A DNA stretch of 64,000 bases from Gemmiger sp. An87 (GCF_002159185.1 NZ_NFHD01000003.1:1-64000), one strand, 5' to 3'. Counted from the first letter of the stretch, positions 8,259-18,699 are shown. The notes: a model not told the origin generated them from the letters alone. A program made the numbers and translations.

Positions 8259-8480
8259 ATGCGTTCCATGCCGAAATCCCTGTGCCCGATGCGTCACTTC
8301 CATGTTACAGATTTGAAAAATGGAAACGACAGTTTCGATCCTTCCATGCGCCGGATGCAGTACTTGAAAGTGACGAAACCGGAAGAGCAATATAAGATAC
8401 CCAATAAGATATCCAAGAAGATATACACACACAAAGAAGCACCCCGCCCCAGAGGGCGAGGTGCAATGCGCGAATTTTAA
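8259..8480 (+). CDS. small hypothetical protein with a strong ribosome site
   Basis: A 73-residue frame starting MRSMPKSLCPMRHFH. ATG 8259 is nine bases after AAAGGAGG (8242-8249), a near-perfect Shine-Dalgarno sequence, which is the main reason to list it. It is rich in Lys, Met and Pro, has no membrane segment or recognised domain, and is more AT-rich than the neighbouring genes. The last third crosses a hairpin (8439-8464), so the true 3' end or coding status is uncertain. It sits in the island bounded by the 84-base inverted repeats. I do not recognise it. Confidence 0.35.
   Translation: MRSMPKSLCPMRHFHVTDLKNGNDSFDPSMRRMQYLKVTKPEEQYKIPNKISKKIYTHKEAPRPRGRGAMREF
8439..8464. other. stem-loop in the island
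   Basis: GCACC at 8439-8443 and CGCCC at 8445-8449 pair with GGGCG at 8454-8458 and GGTGC at 8460-8464, with one internal mismatch. No T tract follows. Confidence 0.4.
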
Positions 8481-8677
8481 ACACTCAAAGTAATTTTTGC
8501 TTTTGATTCAACGAACTGGATTGTGATTCCGGCAGGGAAGAAAGGGAGTTTGTTTCAAACCCCTGGAACCCGGCAAAGAACCGGGAGAGTCCGCCAAAAG
8601 CCAGCTGGAGTATTTCGCTGAAGAATACCCGGCATATATCGGGTACTGCATTCTGTCAATGGTCGGGGACGCCCTAT
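8481..8677. other. gene-free stretch with three small hairpins
   Basis: Holds hairpins GTTTG/CAAAC (8548-8560), CCCGG/CCGGG (8569-8585) and TACCCG/CGGGTA (8626-8645), plus the palindrome CCAGCTGG (8601-8608). No convincing gene was seen. It could encode a structured RNA, but no known family was recognised. Confidence 0.35.
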
Positions 8678-8761
8678 GGGGGTTAGCGTACGTTGCTGAG
8701 GAAAATCTGGTGCGTACACGTAAACGTACCGCACCCCGCCAACGGTCGAGTCTGCTAAAAA
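8678..8761 (-). repeat. 84-base repeat, copy 2 (inverted pair)
   Basis: Reverse-complement partner of 7938-8021. Read on the minus strand it begins in the last codon and stop of the V-ATPase subunit D gene and continues into its 3' UTR. It keeps GGTGCG/CGCACC pairing and the motif TTTTCCTCAGCAA. Confidence 0.75.
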
Positions 8762-9363
8762 GAAGATTTGATTACTTTGAGGCGGGAGAAATCCTCGCGT
8801 TCCTTTTCTTCCAGCACTTCGGTGATGTACTTGATGTTGGAATTGAACTGCGGGATCATGATGTTGCTCAGGGCGTTGGCCCGCTTTTGGGTCTTCTGAA
8901 TGGCCTGGGCCAGACGGTATACGCTGCTTTCCACCTCGGCCAGCTCCACCGTGAGCCGCTTCACCTGGCAGAACTTGCGGTATGCCTCGTCCAGCTGACT
9001 GTTGGTCCCGCCCAGACCGTAATACAGACTCTGAGGCGCGGTCTCCTCCAGCTTCACCATGGGCAGCTCCACGCCCATCACACTTCGCCAGTCCAGCGAA
9101 AGACCGTTTTCCACCGGCACCGTGTGTGCAAAGCCCGATACCACGCCCAGCGTCACATTGGCCAGCTGCAGGGCAGCGTAGGCCTCGGCATAAGCCGCGG
9201 CGATCTGATCCTGAATGGCGGCGGCCCGGTCGATGAGCTGCATCATCTCGCGCACCAGAATGTTGCGCTTGCGGTCCATCAGCTCGTAGCCCTGGCTGGC
9301 CAGCGCAAGGCTTTTCTGCTGCGCCATCAGATTGCTTTTTGTGGGGAATATCTGCTGCGCCAA
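8755..9363 (-). CDS. ntpD: V-type ATP synthase subunit D
   Basis: A 202-residue central-stalk subunit that couples rotation between the A3B3 head and the membrane ring. The two long helices, expected to form an antiparallel coiled coil, sit at the N-terminus (starting AQQIFPTKSNLM) and C-terminus (ending in KREDFSRLK-like sequence). Length is normal for the family. The start is TTG at 9363, supported by AAAGGAGG seven bases upstream and by the family N-terminus PTKSNL. It is the last gene of the ATPase operon, 33 bases after ntpB. Its stop codon lies inside copy 2 of the 84-base repeat. Confidence 0.93.
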   Translation of the reverse strand: MAQQIFPTKSNLMAQQKSLALASQGYELMDRKRNILVREMMQLIDRAAAIQDQIAAAYAEAYAALQLANVTLGVVSGFAHTVPVENGLSLDWRSVMGVELPMVKLEETAPQSLYYGLGGTNSQLDEAYRKFCQVKRLTVELAEVESSVYRLAQAIQKTQKRANALSNIMIPQFNSNIKYITEVLEEKEREDFSRLKVIKSSF

Positions 9364-9396
9364 AACAAGGCCTCCTTTCTGGGTCTATCTGCCCGG

Positions 9397-10821
9397 TTAC
9401 TCGGCGTCGTCGTGGAAGGCGCGGCGCAGGCCCAGCTCCCGCTGCTTGGGGTCGGTTTTGGGCTTGTAGTAGTGGTCCAGCAATACCTGGTCCACACGGT
9501 CCAGCTCCTCCTTGGGCAGCATGCTCAGCAGCTCCCAGCCAAGATCCAGCGTCTCCTCAATGGTCCGGCTGGTGTTGCCCTGACCCACGAATTTTTCCTC
9601 AAAGGCGCGGCCGAATTCCATCACCCGCTTGTCGCTGGGCGAAAGCTCCTCCTCGCCGATGACGCTGGCCAGCGCCTTCGCGTCCTGCACCCGGGCATAG
9701 GTGGCGAACAGCTGGTTGGCCAGCGGGTTGTGGTCCTCGCGGGTGTAGCCCTTGCCGATGCCGTCCTTCATCAGACGGGACAGGCTGGGCAGTACGCTGA
9801 TGGGCGGATACACGCCCGTGGCGTCCAGATTGCGGTCCAGCACGATCTGGCCCTCGGTGATGTATCCGGTCAGGTCCGGAATGGGATGGGTAATGTCGTC
9901 GTTGGGCATGGTCAGAATGGGAATCTGGGTCACGGAACCCTTCTTGCCCTTCACGATGCCCGCCCGTTCATACAGGCTGGCCAGATCGGAATACAGATAG
10001 CCGGGGTATCCCTTACGGCCGGGAATCTCGCCCTTGGAGGAGGAGAACTCCCGCAGAGCCTCACAGTAGCTGGTCATGTCGGTGAGGATGACTAGAATGT
10101 TCTTGCCCAGATCAAAGGCCAGATACTCGGCGATGGTCAGCGCCGCCTTGGGGGTGATGATGCGTTCCACGATGGGGTCGCCCGCCAGGTTCAGCAGCAT
10201 GACCACCCGGTCCATCACGTTGGCGGCCTCGAAGGAGCTCTTGAAATAATCCGCCACGTCGTTTTTCACGCCCATGGCCGCGAATACGATGGCGAAATCC
10301 TCGCCGTCGGATACGTTTGCCTGCTTTACGATCTGCACCGCCAGCTCGTTGTGGCGCATGCCGGACCCGGAAAAGATGGGCAGCTTCTGGCCGCGGATCA
10401 GGGTGGTCAGCGCGTCAATGGCGGAAATGCCGGTGCAGATGTAGTTGCGGGGATAGACCCGGCTCACCGGGTTGATGGGCGCGCCGTTCACGTCCCGGCG
10501 GCATTCCGGGTAGATGGCGCCCAGACCGTCGATGGGGCGGCCCAGACCGTCCAGCGTGCGGCCCAGAAGCTCCGGGCTCAGGTCCACCTGCATGGGATGG
10601 CCGGTCAGGGTGGTGCGGGTGTTGGACAGCGAGAAGCCGGTGGTTCCCTCGAACACCTGAATTACGCATTTCTCGCCCTCGATCATCACGATGCGGCCGA
10701 TGCGCTGGCTGCCGTCGTCAAGGCGCAGCACCACCATCTCGTCGTAGCTGGCGTTTTTCACCCCATCCAGAATCACCAGCGAGCCGTTGATCTGGCTGAG
10801 GCCAACATACTCTAAGAGCAT
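9397..10821 (-). CDS. ntpB: V-type ATP synthase subunit B
   Basis: A 474-residue non-catalytic head subunit that alternates with subunit A in the A3B3 hexamer. Family sequence runs the full length, including the beta-barrel start [13 protein letters not shown], the nucleotide-binding-fold region [14 protein letters not shown] (no true Walker A, as expected for B) and the [19 protein letters not shown] stretch that lines the interface. ATG 10821 follows a GGAGAG ribosome site. It sits between ntpA (28-base gap) and ntpD. Confidence 0.96.
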   Translation of the reverse strand: MLLEYVGLSQINGSLVILDGVKNASYDEMVVLRLDDGSQRIGRIVMIEGEKCVIQVFEGTTGFSLSNTRTTLTGHPMQVDLSPELLGRTLDGLGRPIDGLGAIYPECRRDVNGAPINPVSRVYPRNYICTGISAIDALTTLIRGQKLPIFSGSGMRHNELAVQIVKQANVSDGEDFAIVFAAMGVKNDVADYFKSSFEAANVMDRVVMLLNLAGDPIVERIITPKAALTIAEYLAFDLGKNILVILTDMTSYCEALREFSSSKGEIPGRKGYPGYLYSDLASLYERAGIVKGKKGSVTQIPILTMPNDDITHPIPDLTGYITEGQIVLDRNLDATGVYPPISVLPSLSRLMKDGIGKGYTREDHNPLANQLFATYARVQDAKALASVIGEEELSPSDKRVMEFGRAFEEKFVGQGNTSRTIEETLDLGWELLSMLPKEELDRVDQVLLDHYYKPKTDPKQRELGLRRAFHDDAE

Positions 10822-10849
10822 GGTACAAATCTCTCCTTTCCGGCGCCGG

Positions 10850-12607
<1,758 letters not shown>

Positions 12608-12618
12608 TTCCCTTCACC

Positions 12619-13212
12619 TCACAACTGTTCCAGCGCGATGGACATGCCGCAGGAGCGCAGGAACCAGTCCTTCTGGTTCTCCATGCGCATGTCCAGCGTG
12701 TCGTCCGCCTCGGTGCTGCCCGCGCGGGCGCGCAGCCCGCCCAGACGGATGGTACCGTCCGCCTCCACGGTGCAGCCGGCGGGCAGGTTCTGCCGGGCCA
12801 GCTCCAGGTCCTGGGGCCGGGCAAAGAACTGGGCGGTGTCGCACCGCAGCAGTGTCAGCAGCCCGGCGGCGTTCTGCTTCAGAAACGGCCCGTAGTCCGG
12901 GCTGCTCACGAAGGCTTCGATCTCTTTTTCGCAGGCCGAGAACACCTCGTCCGCGATCTGGCCCCGGCGGCGGGCAAGCTCCGCCCCGGCGTCCAGCACG
13001 CTCTGCGAAAGCAGCCGGTTGGCGTTTTCGGTGGCGCGCTGGGTTTCGTATTCCTCCATACGGGCGGCCTTTTTCTCCGCTTCGGTCCGCTTCTTTTCCA
13101 GCTCAGCGGCGGTCTCGGCGTCGATGGCCTTCACGATCTCGCTGCGCCGGTGCTCGGCGTCCCGCTGGATGGCCTGCAGAAACTGCGCGGCCCGCTCGTT
13201 TTCGTCGATCAT
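12619..13212 (-). CDS. ntpE: V-type ATP synthase subunit E
   Basis: A 197-residue peripheral-stalk subunit. The N-terminal half is a charged, alanine- and glutamate-rich helix (roughly residues 10-90), expected to pair with subunit G, and the C-terminal half is the globular part that binds the head. Sequence conservation in this family is low; identity rests on the long helix, size and the operon position between ntpF and ntpA. Confidence 0.85.
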   Translation of the reverse strand: MIDENERAAQFLQAIQRDAEHRRSEIVKAIDAETAAELEKKRTEAEKKAARMEEYETQRATENANRLLSQSVLDAGAELARRRGQIADEVFSACEKEIEAFVSSPDYGPFLKQNAAGLLTLLRCDTAQFFARPQDLELARQNLPAGCTVEADGTIRLGGLRARAGSTEADDTLDMRMENQKDWFLRSCGMSIALEQL

Positions 13213-13249
13213 GGCTTACACCTCTTTTGGTTGGTTTGCGGCCCTCGGG

Positions 13250-13558
13250 TCAAATCTTCACGCCGATGGCCTCCCGCACATAGCGGGTGATGCGATCCTT
13301 GCCCAGGGCCGAGCCGTGCCGGTCCGGAATGGCAAGAATCAGCGGGGCGTCCGGGGCTTGCTTTGCCTCGTTCACGATGGCCTCGAAATCGTCGGCAATC
13401 TTTTCCGTCACCAGAATCATGCCCACGTCCGGCTGAGCCAGGGCGTAGTCCAGGGCGGCGGTCACCTCGTCGGCCTGGTGGGCCACCACGCCCTCGATGC
13501 CCGCCAGCCGCATGCCGGTCTGGGTATCGGTATTGTCGCTGATCAGGTAAAACCGCAT
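13250..13558 (-). CDS. ntpF: V-type ATP synthase subunit F
   Basis: A 102-residue central-stalk subunit. The family pattern is a CheY-like fold with D-N-x-D near the N-terminus (ISDNTDT) and the conserved ILVTEKIADDF, followed by a PLILAIPD strand. It partners subunit D in the rotor. Located between ntpK and ntpE with short gaps. (In Enterococcus hirae this subunit is called NtpG; naming varies.). Confidence 0.9.
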   Translation of the reverse strand: MRFYLISDNTDTQTGMRLAGIEGVVAHQADEVTAALDYALAQPDVGMILVTEKIADDFEAIVNEAKQAPDAPLILAIPDRHGSALGKDRITRYVREAIGVKI

Positions 13559-13592
13559 GGTCTGCCCTCCCTTCGCTTTTGAAGCCGCCGGG

Positions 13593-14051
13593 TCAGACCA
13601 GCTTGTTCAGGATCAGAATGGAGATAACCACGCCGTACAGGGCGATGGACTCGCCCAGAGCAACGAAGATCAGGCTCTTACCGAAGCTCTTGGGGTCCTC
13701 ACTGGCGGCGGCGATGGCGGCAGGAGCGCCGGCGGCAACGGCCAGGCCGCCGCCGATGCCGGCAAGACCGGTAACCAGCGCGGCAGCCAGCAGGCCAAGG
13801 CCCATGCTCTCGTTGCTGGCGGCCTTTTCGGCAGCGGTCATCACGGCGGTGGTGGTGGCAGCGTCCTCAGCGCTGACTGCGAAGGCGAAGCAGCCTGCGA
13901 TCAGCAGAACGACCAGAAAACAGCTCAGGTTGAGGGCCAGGGTGCGCTTGACCGGCATGCCGGCGGCAGAGCGCTTGGCCAGATAAGCGGCGCAGCCCAT
14001 GATCAGGGCCAGGGGCAGCAAAACGAGCAGAGCGGTGATTACGGGATTCAT
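13593..14051 (-). CDS. ntpK: V-type ATP synthase subunit K (proteolipid ring)
   Basis: A 152-residue, four-helix membrane ring subunit. Only the second helix pair looks like a classical c-subunit hairpin: a glycine-rich helix (GLAGIGGGLAVAAGA), the polar loop SEDPKSFGK and a helix with the ion-binding glutamate in VALGESIALYG. The first helix pair is hydrophobic but lacks the glycine motif and the carboxylate, so there is one ion site per four helices. No glutamine is seen in the glycine-rich helix, which argues weakly against the Na+-type site; that is inference. Confidence 0.9.
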   Translation of the reverse strand: MNPVITALLVLLPLALIMGCAAYLAKRSAAGMPVKRTLALNLSCFLVVLLIAGCFAFAVSAEDAATTTAVMTAAEKAASNESMGLGLLAAALVTGLAGIGGGLAVAAGAPAAIAAASEDPKSFGKSLIFVALGESIALYGVVISILILNKLV

Positions 14052-14093
14052 AGATCATTACCTCCAAATAACTATCTCAAAGGCGGCGGACGG

Positions 14094-16052
14094 TCAGCCC
14101 TGCTGCGCCTTCTTGGTCAGGTCCACGCCCCGGAAGGGGTGGCCGCCGCCCTCGTAGCAGCGGCTGAACATTTCGTAAAATTCAAGGCGCAGGCCCTGAA
14201 TGCCGGAGAGCAGGCCCTCCAGTGCGATGATGAGGGCGTTGCCCAGCACCACCACGATCATGTTGGGCGGGTCGCCCGCCAGGCTGAAGATGGCCATCAT
14301 CATGGCCGCGTGCACGAAGACGAAGGCGCCCACGCGCAGGAAGGATACCGTGTTGCTGAAATAGCTCAGCACGTATTCCAGCAGTTCAAACACATTCTGC
14401 ATGCAGTAGTCGGCCCAGCTGTCCGGCTTCCAGTGGGGGTGATGGTCCACCAGACCGATGAGCACCTCCTGGAAGAAGAGCACCACAAGGCCTGCCACCA
14501 GGATGACCAGCGCCACGCTGCCCGGCAGGAAGACGGGGCCCTTCATGAAGCCGCTCACCAGCGAAACACCGGCGGCGTACACCAGCATACCCACCAGGCC
14601 GTTGTTGGAGAAGATGGCCTCGCCCCAGTGCTTTTTGCGCACCGCTGCGTACACGTGCAGCAGCATGGCCAGGAAGACCATGGCCACGCCGATGAAGATG
14701 GCGCAGATCAGAATGGGGTTGATGGCGGCGGTGTCCAGCACCGAATGGGGAGCGCCGGGCCACCAGCTGATGGGCTTGCCGCTCCAGCCGAGGGCCTCAT
14801 ACACCGGGTTCAGGGCCTCCTCGAAGCCGAAGACCGAGCCGAACAAAAAGCCGAACACCATGCTGGAGATGCCGCAGGGCACCACCAGCCGGGCCAGACC
14901 GATCTTTTTCCACTTCCAAAGGACAAAGCCGCCGACGGCCAGCACCGCGCCCTGGCCCAGATCGCCGAACATGATGCCGAACAGCACCGTGAAGGTGATG
15001 GCCACAAAGGCGGTGATGTCCATCTCGCCGTAGCTGGGCAGGCCGTACATGTCCACGAACATCTCGAAGGGCCGCACGAACCAGGGGTTTTTGAGCAGGG
15101 TGGGCGGCGTGGATTCCTCCACCTCGCCCGGGTCGCTCACCGTGACCCGCATATGGGGGATGGCCTTTGCCTTCTTCTCGAATTCCGGGGCCTTGTCGGC
15201 GGGCACCCAGCCCACGAAGAAGAAGTAATTGTCGCGACAGGCGGCGTAGTGGCGCATATCAAATACGCTCTGGTGCCATTTCAGCTGGCGGTAGATGTCC
15301 GTCAGAGGCTTTTCCTCCTGGGCCCAGTAATCGGCGGTGCGCCGGGCCACGTCCTCCAGCTTTTTGTCCAGCTCGGCCATCTGGGCGTCCAGCTGGCTCA
15401 CGATCTGTGCCGGGGTGCCGGTGGCGGCGGGCAGATGCAGCCGCTCGAAGAACAGGGTGGAGAAGATGCCGTCAATCTCGTCAGCGGTCTCCCGGGGGGT
15501 GAAATACAAACCCCAGTACCCGGCGGCCTCCTCGCCGCAGGTGACGAACAGCACGTGGGGGTTCTCGGCGTAGGCCACCGTCATGCGGGCGTAGCTGGCC
15601 TTGGGCAGAAAACCGAACCGAATTTTGATATACTCACAGCCCAGAATGTCCTCCAGAGGAACGTCCAGCCCGGAGAAGTGGGCGAACTGGTCCCGCTGCT
15701 GGGCCAGCTGACTTTTTTCGTTCACCAGCGCATCCCGCTCGGCGGCCAGGTCCTGCAGCTGCCGGGCCACCTGATGTACCAGCTCGAATTCCTCGTCCCG
15801 GATGTGGCGGGGCTTGCCGGTGACGGCGGGCAGCTCGGTCTGCCCGGCCAGCCGGAACAGCTCCTCCATCTGCTGCACGTCCGGGGCGTAGGGATTGTCC
15901 TCGCTGAGGGTCACATAGCCCAGCGAGCCGGACATGTGCTGCACCGCGGGCTCCGGGTGAAAATCGCCGTTCAGGCAGCAGGCTGCGATCAGCTCGTCCA
16001 GCTGAGGCAGCAGCCCGTCCACCCGAACCAGCTTCATTTTTTCAATGGCCAA
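14094..16052 (-). CDS. ntpI: V-type ATP synthase subunit I (membrane stator)
   Basis: A 652-residue stator subunit: a cytosolic N-terminal half (about 1-330) binds the peripheral stalks, and a C-terminal half with about seven or eight membrane helices forms the ion half-channels. The essential arginine is in TVSFLRVGAFVFVHAAM. Start is TTG 16052 (M-A-I-E-K-M-K), preferred over ATG 16037 because family members begin with a similar M-A-x-x-K-M-K and because GTGAG lies upstream. The preceding gene is a paralogue of its cytosolic half. Confidence 0.94.
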   Translation of the reverse strand: MAIEKMKLVRVDGLLPQLDELIAACCLNGDFHPEPAVQHMSGSLGYVTLSEDNPYAPDVQQMEELFRLAGQTELPAVTGKPRHIRDEEFELVHQVARQLQDLAAERDALVNEKSQLAQQRDQFAHFSGLDVPLEDILGCEYIKIRFGFLPKASYARMTVAYAENPHVLFVTCGEEAAGYWGLYFTPRETADEIDGIFSTLFFERLHLPAATGTPAQIVSQLDAQMAELDKKLEDVARRTADYWAQEEKPLTDIYRQLKWHQSVFDMRHYAACRDNYFFFVGWVPADKAPEFEKKAKAIPHMRVTVSDPGEVEESTPPTLLKNPWFVRPFEMFVDMYGLPSYGEMDITAFVAITFTVLFGIMFGDLGQGAVLAVGGFVLWKWKKIGLARLVVPCGISSMVFGFLFGSVFGFEEALNPVYEALGWSGKPISWWPGAPHSVLDTAAINPILICAIFIGVAMVFLAMLLHVYAAVRKKHWGEAIFSNNGLVGMLVYAAGVSLVSGFMKGPVFLPGSVALVILVAGLVVLFFQEVLIGLVDHHPHWKPDSWADYCMQNVFELLEYVLSYFSNTVSFLRVGAFVFVHAAMMMAIFSLAGDPPNMIVVVLGNALIIALEGLLSGIQGLRLEFYEMFSRCYEGGGHPFRGVDLTKKAQQG

Positions 16053-16064
16053 GGTGTTCTCATC

Positions 16065-17030
16065 TCACTTTCGTTCGCTTCTTCCTGTTTCCTGCTCCCA
16101 GGCCCGGCGGGCCAGCACCCGGTCCGGCAGCAGATTCAGCTGGCCCAGTCCCCGGCAGGCGGCCTCAAAGGCCGCCAGATCCGGCTGGCGCAGCCATACG
16201 CAGTAAAAGAATCGCTCGCCGCGCACCGCAGCGCACCGGCGCAGCTCCTCCACGCGGGCCCTTCGGCAGGCCAGGGCGTAAAGGGGAGCGGCCCAGGGCT
16301 TTGCCTGCTGCCACAAAGCGGTTCGGTGGTCCAGCGCTGCAGCTTTTTCAGCCTCCAGCAGCCGGATGTTCCGGCCAAGATTTTCCACGATCTGAGCGGG
16401 CGTGCCCGCCGCACCCGGCAGGTGCACCGGCTCGAATCGCAGCTCGGCCAGAACGCCGTCCATGCGGGCGGCCTCCACCATGGGGGTCAGGCAGACGCCC
16501 CAGCAGCCCTGCTCGTTCTGACCGCAGGGCAAAAACAGCAGGCAGTCCTTGGAATAATCCCGCTGCAGCATCTCCAGCCCCCGCTGGGGCATGCAGCCGA
16601 AGCGCACCTGCACGAAGCGGCATTGCTCCAGCTGGTCCACCGGCACCTCCAGCCCGGAAAACTGGTTGAATTGTTCGCTGCCGGTGCGGCAGAGGGTGAG
16701 CTGGTCGTTCAACAGCTTCAGATCCGCGTCGCTCTCGGCCAGCTGGTGCTCCAGCTCCTCCAGCAATTGGCGCTGCCGGGGCGAAAATTCCTCACAGGGG
16801 TGGGTCAAGGGCAGGGAATCGTCTCCGGCATCCGCCTCCAGCCGGGCCACCAGGGCGGCCCATTCGCCGTCGGTTTCCGGCTCGGCGTAGCCCGCCGCCG
16901 CGTTCATGTTGTCCAGCGCCCGGGCGGGATGCACCGTGCCCTGGTCCAGGCAGCAGCGCTCGAGAAAATCCGTCAGCCGGCCGATGGGTCCGTTCACCCA
17001 GACCAGCTGCATTTTTGGTTCAAACAGCAT
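16065..17030 (-). CDS. extra V-ATPase subunit I-like protein, cytosolic domain only
   Basis: A 321-residue protein homologous to the soluble half of the neighbouring subunit I. Shared landmarks in the same order are QFSGLEVP (HFSGLDVP in subunit I), QVRFGCMP (KIRFGFLP), GCWGVCLTP (GYWGLYFTP), LPGAAGTPAQIV (LPAATGTPAQIV) and a terminal FFYCVWL (FFFVGWV). It ends where the membrane domain would begin and has no hydrophobic helices. The frame is intact and ATG 17030 has GGGAGGTG upstream, so this looks like a maintained gene. It may occupy a second stalk-binding position or regulate assembly. Confidence 0.85.
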   Translation of the reverse strand: MLFEPKMQLVWVNGPIGRLTDFLERCCLDQGTVHPARALDNMNAAAGYAEPETDGEWAALVARLEADAGDDSLPLTHPCEEFSPRQRQLLEELEHQLAESDADLKLLNDQLTLCRTGSEQFNQFSGLEVPVDQLEQCRFVQVRFGCMPQRGLEMLQRDYSKDCLLFLPCGQNEQGCWGVCLTPMVEAARMDGVLAELRFEPVHLPGAAGTPAQIVENLGRNIRLLEAEKAAALDHRTALWQQAKPWAAPLYALACRRARVEELRRCAAVRGERFFYCVWLRQPDLAAFEAACRGLGQLNLLPDRVLARRAWEQETGRSERK

Positions 17031-17046
17031 CGCTCGGCACCTCCCT

Positions 17047-18108
17047 TCAGTCGCCCACGCCCACCAGCAGGGGGGCGATCTTTTCCGGCGGCAGGTGGTA
17101 ACGGACACCCTCGATGATGTGGGTCAGGTTGGTCAGCTCGTTTTCCGCCAGAAAGATGTAGCAGAACAGCACCACGCTGGGGTCGGTGGAAAAGCGCAGC
17201 TTTTTCAGATGCCAGCGGTAATCCAGCCGCTGCACCGCGTCCTCCACGCGGGTGAAGGAGGAGCCGAAGAACTCCCGTGCATAAGGGGTGCGGGCCAGCC
17301 GGTGCACAAAGTCCTCGCAGTCCGCCGCGTCCATCAGGTAAAGCAGCTGTTTCTGGCTCATGTTGCTGTAGCCCACCGCCAGCCGGGGCAACAGATACGC
17401 CCGGTCGGCGCCGGTCATCTGCTTGAGTCGGTACATGTGGACGATGGCGGCCAGGTCGCTCTTGCGGCGCAGCAGATAGTCCATGTCCTTTTTGGCGGCG
17501 CCGTGCAGCTTTTTGGCCACCAGCTCCTCCATGGTGTTGTAAATCAGCTGGTCCAGCGCGGCCTGCACCTGCAAAACGCCGTCCTTATCCAGCACAAAGC
17601 CTGCCTTTTCGCAGAAGCTCATGAGGATGGGATGGTAGACGGTGCCCTCCACCACGGCGGTCAGGCTGGCAAGATCGCGGGCGGAGGCCAGGGCAGCGGC
17701 ATCCAGCTTGGAATGGCGGCGGATAAACTCCGGCATCTGATACAGCCGCAGCGTCTCGCTGCCGGGGGCGGCCAGCTCCTGCAGCCGATTGGCAAGCGCC
17801 CGGACCTCCGCCTTTAAAATAAAGTAGCGGTAAAAATCGTGGCCGATGTTCATCTCGTACCGGCACAGGGCCGCGTACTGATCGAACAGATTCTGCCGCA
17901 GCCGGACCTCCAGCTCCGCCCGGCGTACCCGGGTGGGGTCCGCGCCCTCCAGCGCGCGGGCATAGGCGGTGCGGCTTTTTAAATAGGTGATCACCTCCGG
18001 CAGGTCCCGGCAGTTCATCAGCTGCTGATAGTCCTGCCCGGTGAGGCGGCGGCCGTAAAGCGCGCGGCTTTTGGCCAGAATGGCATTGGAGGCCTGCGTG
18101 TTGCCCAT
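17047..18108 (-). CDS. ntpC: V-type ATP synthase subunit C
   Basis: A 353-residue socket subunit (eukaryotic d type) that joins the central stalk to the ring. The sequence is almost all helical with the family's repeated three-domain pattern; recognisable pieces are NAILAKSRALYGRRL at the N-terminus and NLFDQYAALCRYE. It overlaps nothing and lies three bases after the stop of the subunit G gene and 17 before the subunit I paralogue. Confidence 0.9.
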   Translation of the reverse strand: MGNTQASNAILAKSRALYGRRLTGQDYQQLMNCRDLPEVITYLKSRTAYARALEGADPTRVRRAELEVRLRQNLFDQYAALCRYEMNIGHDFYRYFILKAEVRALANRLQELAAPGSETLRLYQMPEFIRRHSKLDAAALASARDLASLTAVVEGTVYHPILMSFCEKAGFVLDKDGVLQVQAALDQLIYNTMEELVAKKLHGAAKKDMDYLLRRKSDLAAIVHMYRLKQMTGADRAYLLPRLAVGYSNMSQKQLLYLMDAADCEDFVHRLARTPYAREFFGSSFTRVEDAVQRLDYRWHLKKLRFSTDPSVVLFCYIFLAENELTNLTHIIEGVRYHLPPEKIAPLLVGVGD

Positions 18109-18111
18109 GGC

Positions 18112-18438
18112 TTACGCCTCCCGCCCCAGCACCCGGTCGGTGATGGTCTTCACCCATTCCTCCCGTTTGTCCGCCCGGAGCTGCTCCATCCGGCTGAGGG
18201 CCTGCTGCTTGCCTGCCTCCAGCTTGGCCAGGCGTTCGTCGGCCCGGGCCTGCTCCCTGGCGGAAAAGGCGTCCACCCGGGTGCGCATGGCGGCCATGAT
18301 CTCGGCCTCCTGGTTGCGGGCCGCCTCGGTCAGGCGGGTCTGGGCGCCGCGCCGGTATTCCTCGGTGGCCTGAGTGCGCAGCCGTTCCTCCTCGTCCATC
18401 TTTAAAATTGCCCGCAGCAGTTCGTTGGTGGCATTCAT
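18112..18438 (-). CDS. V-type ATP synthase subunit G/H (peripheral stalk coiled coil)
   Basis: The first gene of the ATPase operon, 108 residues, an almost uninterrupted charged helix (MDEEERLRTQATEEY, then repeated Ala/Glu/Arg/Gln blocks). This is the profile of the G or H subunit that pairs with E in the outer stalk. ATG 18438 was chosen over an upstream in-frame codon because AAAGGAGC lies just upstream and the extension has no helix character. Family assignment rests on position and coiled-coil composition. Confidence 0.75.
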   Translation of the reverse strand: MNATNELLRAILKMDEEERLRTQATEEYRRGAQTRLTEAARNQEAEIMAAMRTRVDAFSAREQARADERLAKLEAGKQQALSRMEQLRADKREEWVKTITDRVLGREA

Positions 18439-18537
18439 GCTAAGAGCTCCTTTCCCGCAGCAAAGGGCGAAGGCCGGGCCAAAAACCAGCCCGGCCCGTG
18501 GCCCACAGGGCCGCGTTTGCGATGAAATTTTGATACT

Positions 18538-18566
18538 ATTATAACGCTTTTTACAGGGGGCGACAA
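18538..18566 (-). promoter_or_regulatory. promoter of the V-ATPase operon
   Basis: On the minus strand TTGTCG (18561-18566), 17-base spacer, perfect TATAAT (18538-18543). It would drive the ten genes from subunit G to D with a leader of about 95 bases. Confidence 0.75.
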
Positions 18567-18628
18567 TGGGCATTTGAACAAATTAACTAAAAAATATTCT
18601 ACGTTTTTGAGAAACAATGGTTTAAGGA

Positions 18629-18678
18629 CAAAAATATGCGCCGCCACCTTACCCCGAGTGGAGAGAAGGCGGCGGCGC
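18629..18678 (-). terminator. terminator of the acetyltransferase gene
   Basis: GCGCCGCC at 18638-18645 pairs with GGCGGCGC at 18671-18678; read on the minus strand the stem is followed by ATATTTTTG. Confidence 0.65.
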
Positions 18679-18699
18679 GGTTATGAAAAATGCAATTGG

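Noticed and set aside
8590-8760. Possible remnant protein read through ESAKSQLEYFAEEYPAYIG
   Set aside because: The frame lacks a start with a ribosome site, begins after a stop and runs into antisense of ntpD; hairpins explain the stretch at least as well.
8659-10095. A 478-codon plus-strand frame over ntpD and ntpB
   Set aside because: Antisense to two clear V-ATPase genes, starts inside the 84-base repeat and has no ribosome site.
13557-17117. An 1186-codon open frame on the plus strand antisense to the V-ATPase genes
   Set aside because: It is the GC-skew shadow of real genes: no ribosome site, His/Gln/Gly-rich composition without domains, and it crosses several proven genes on the other strand.
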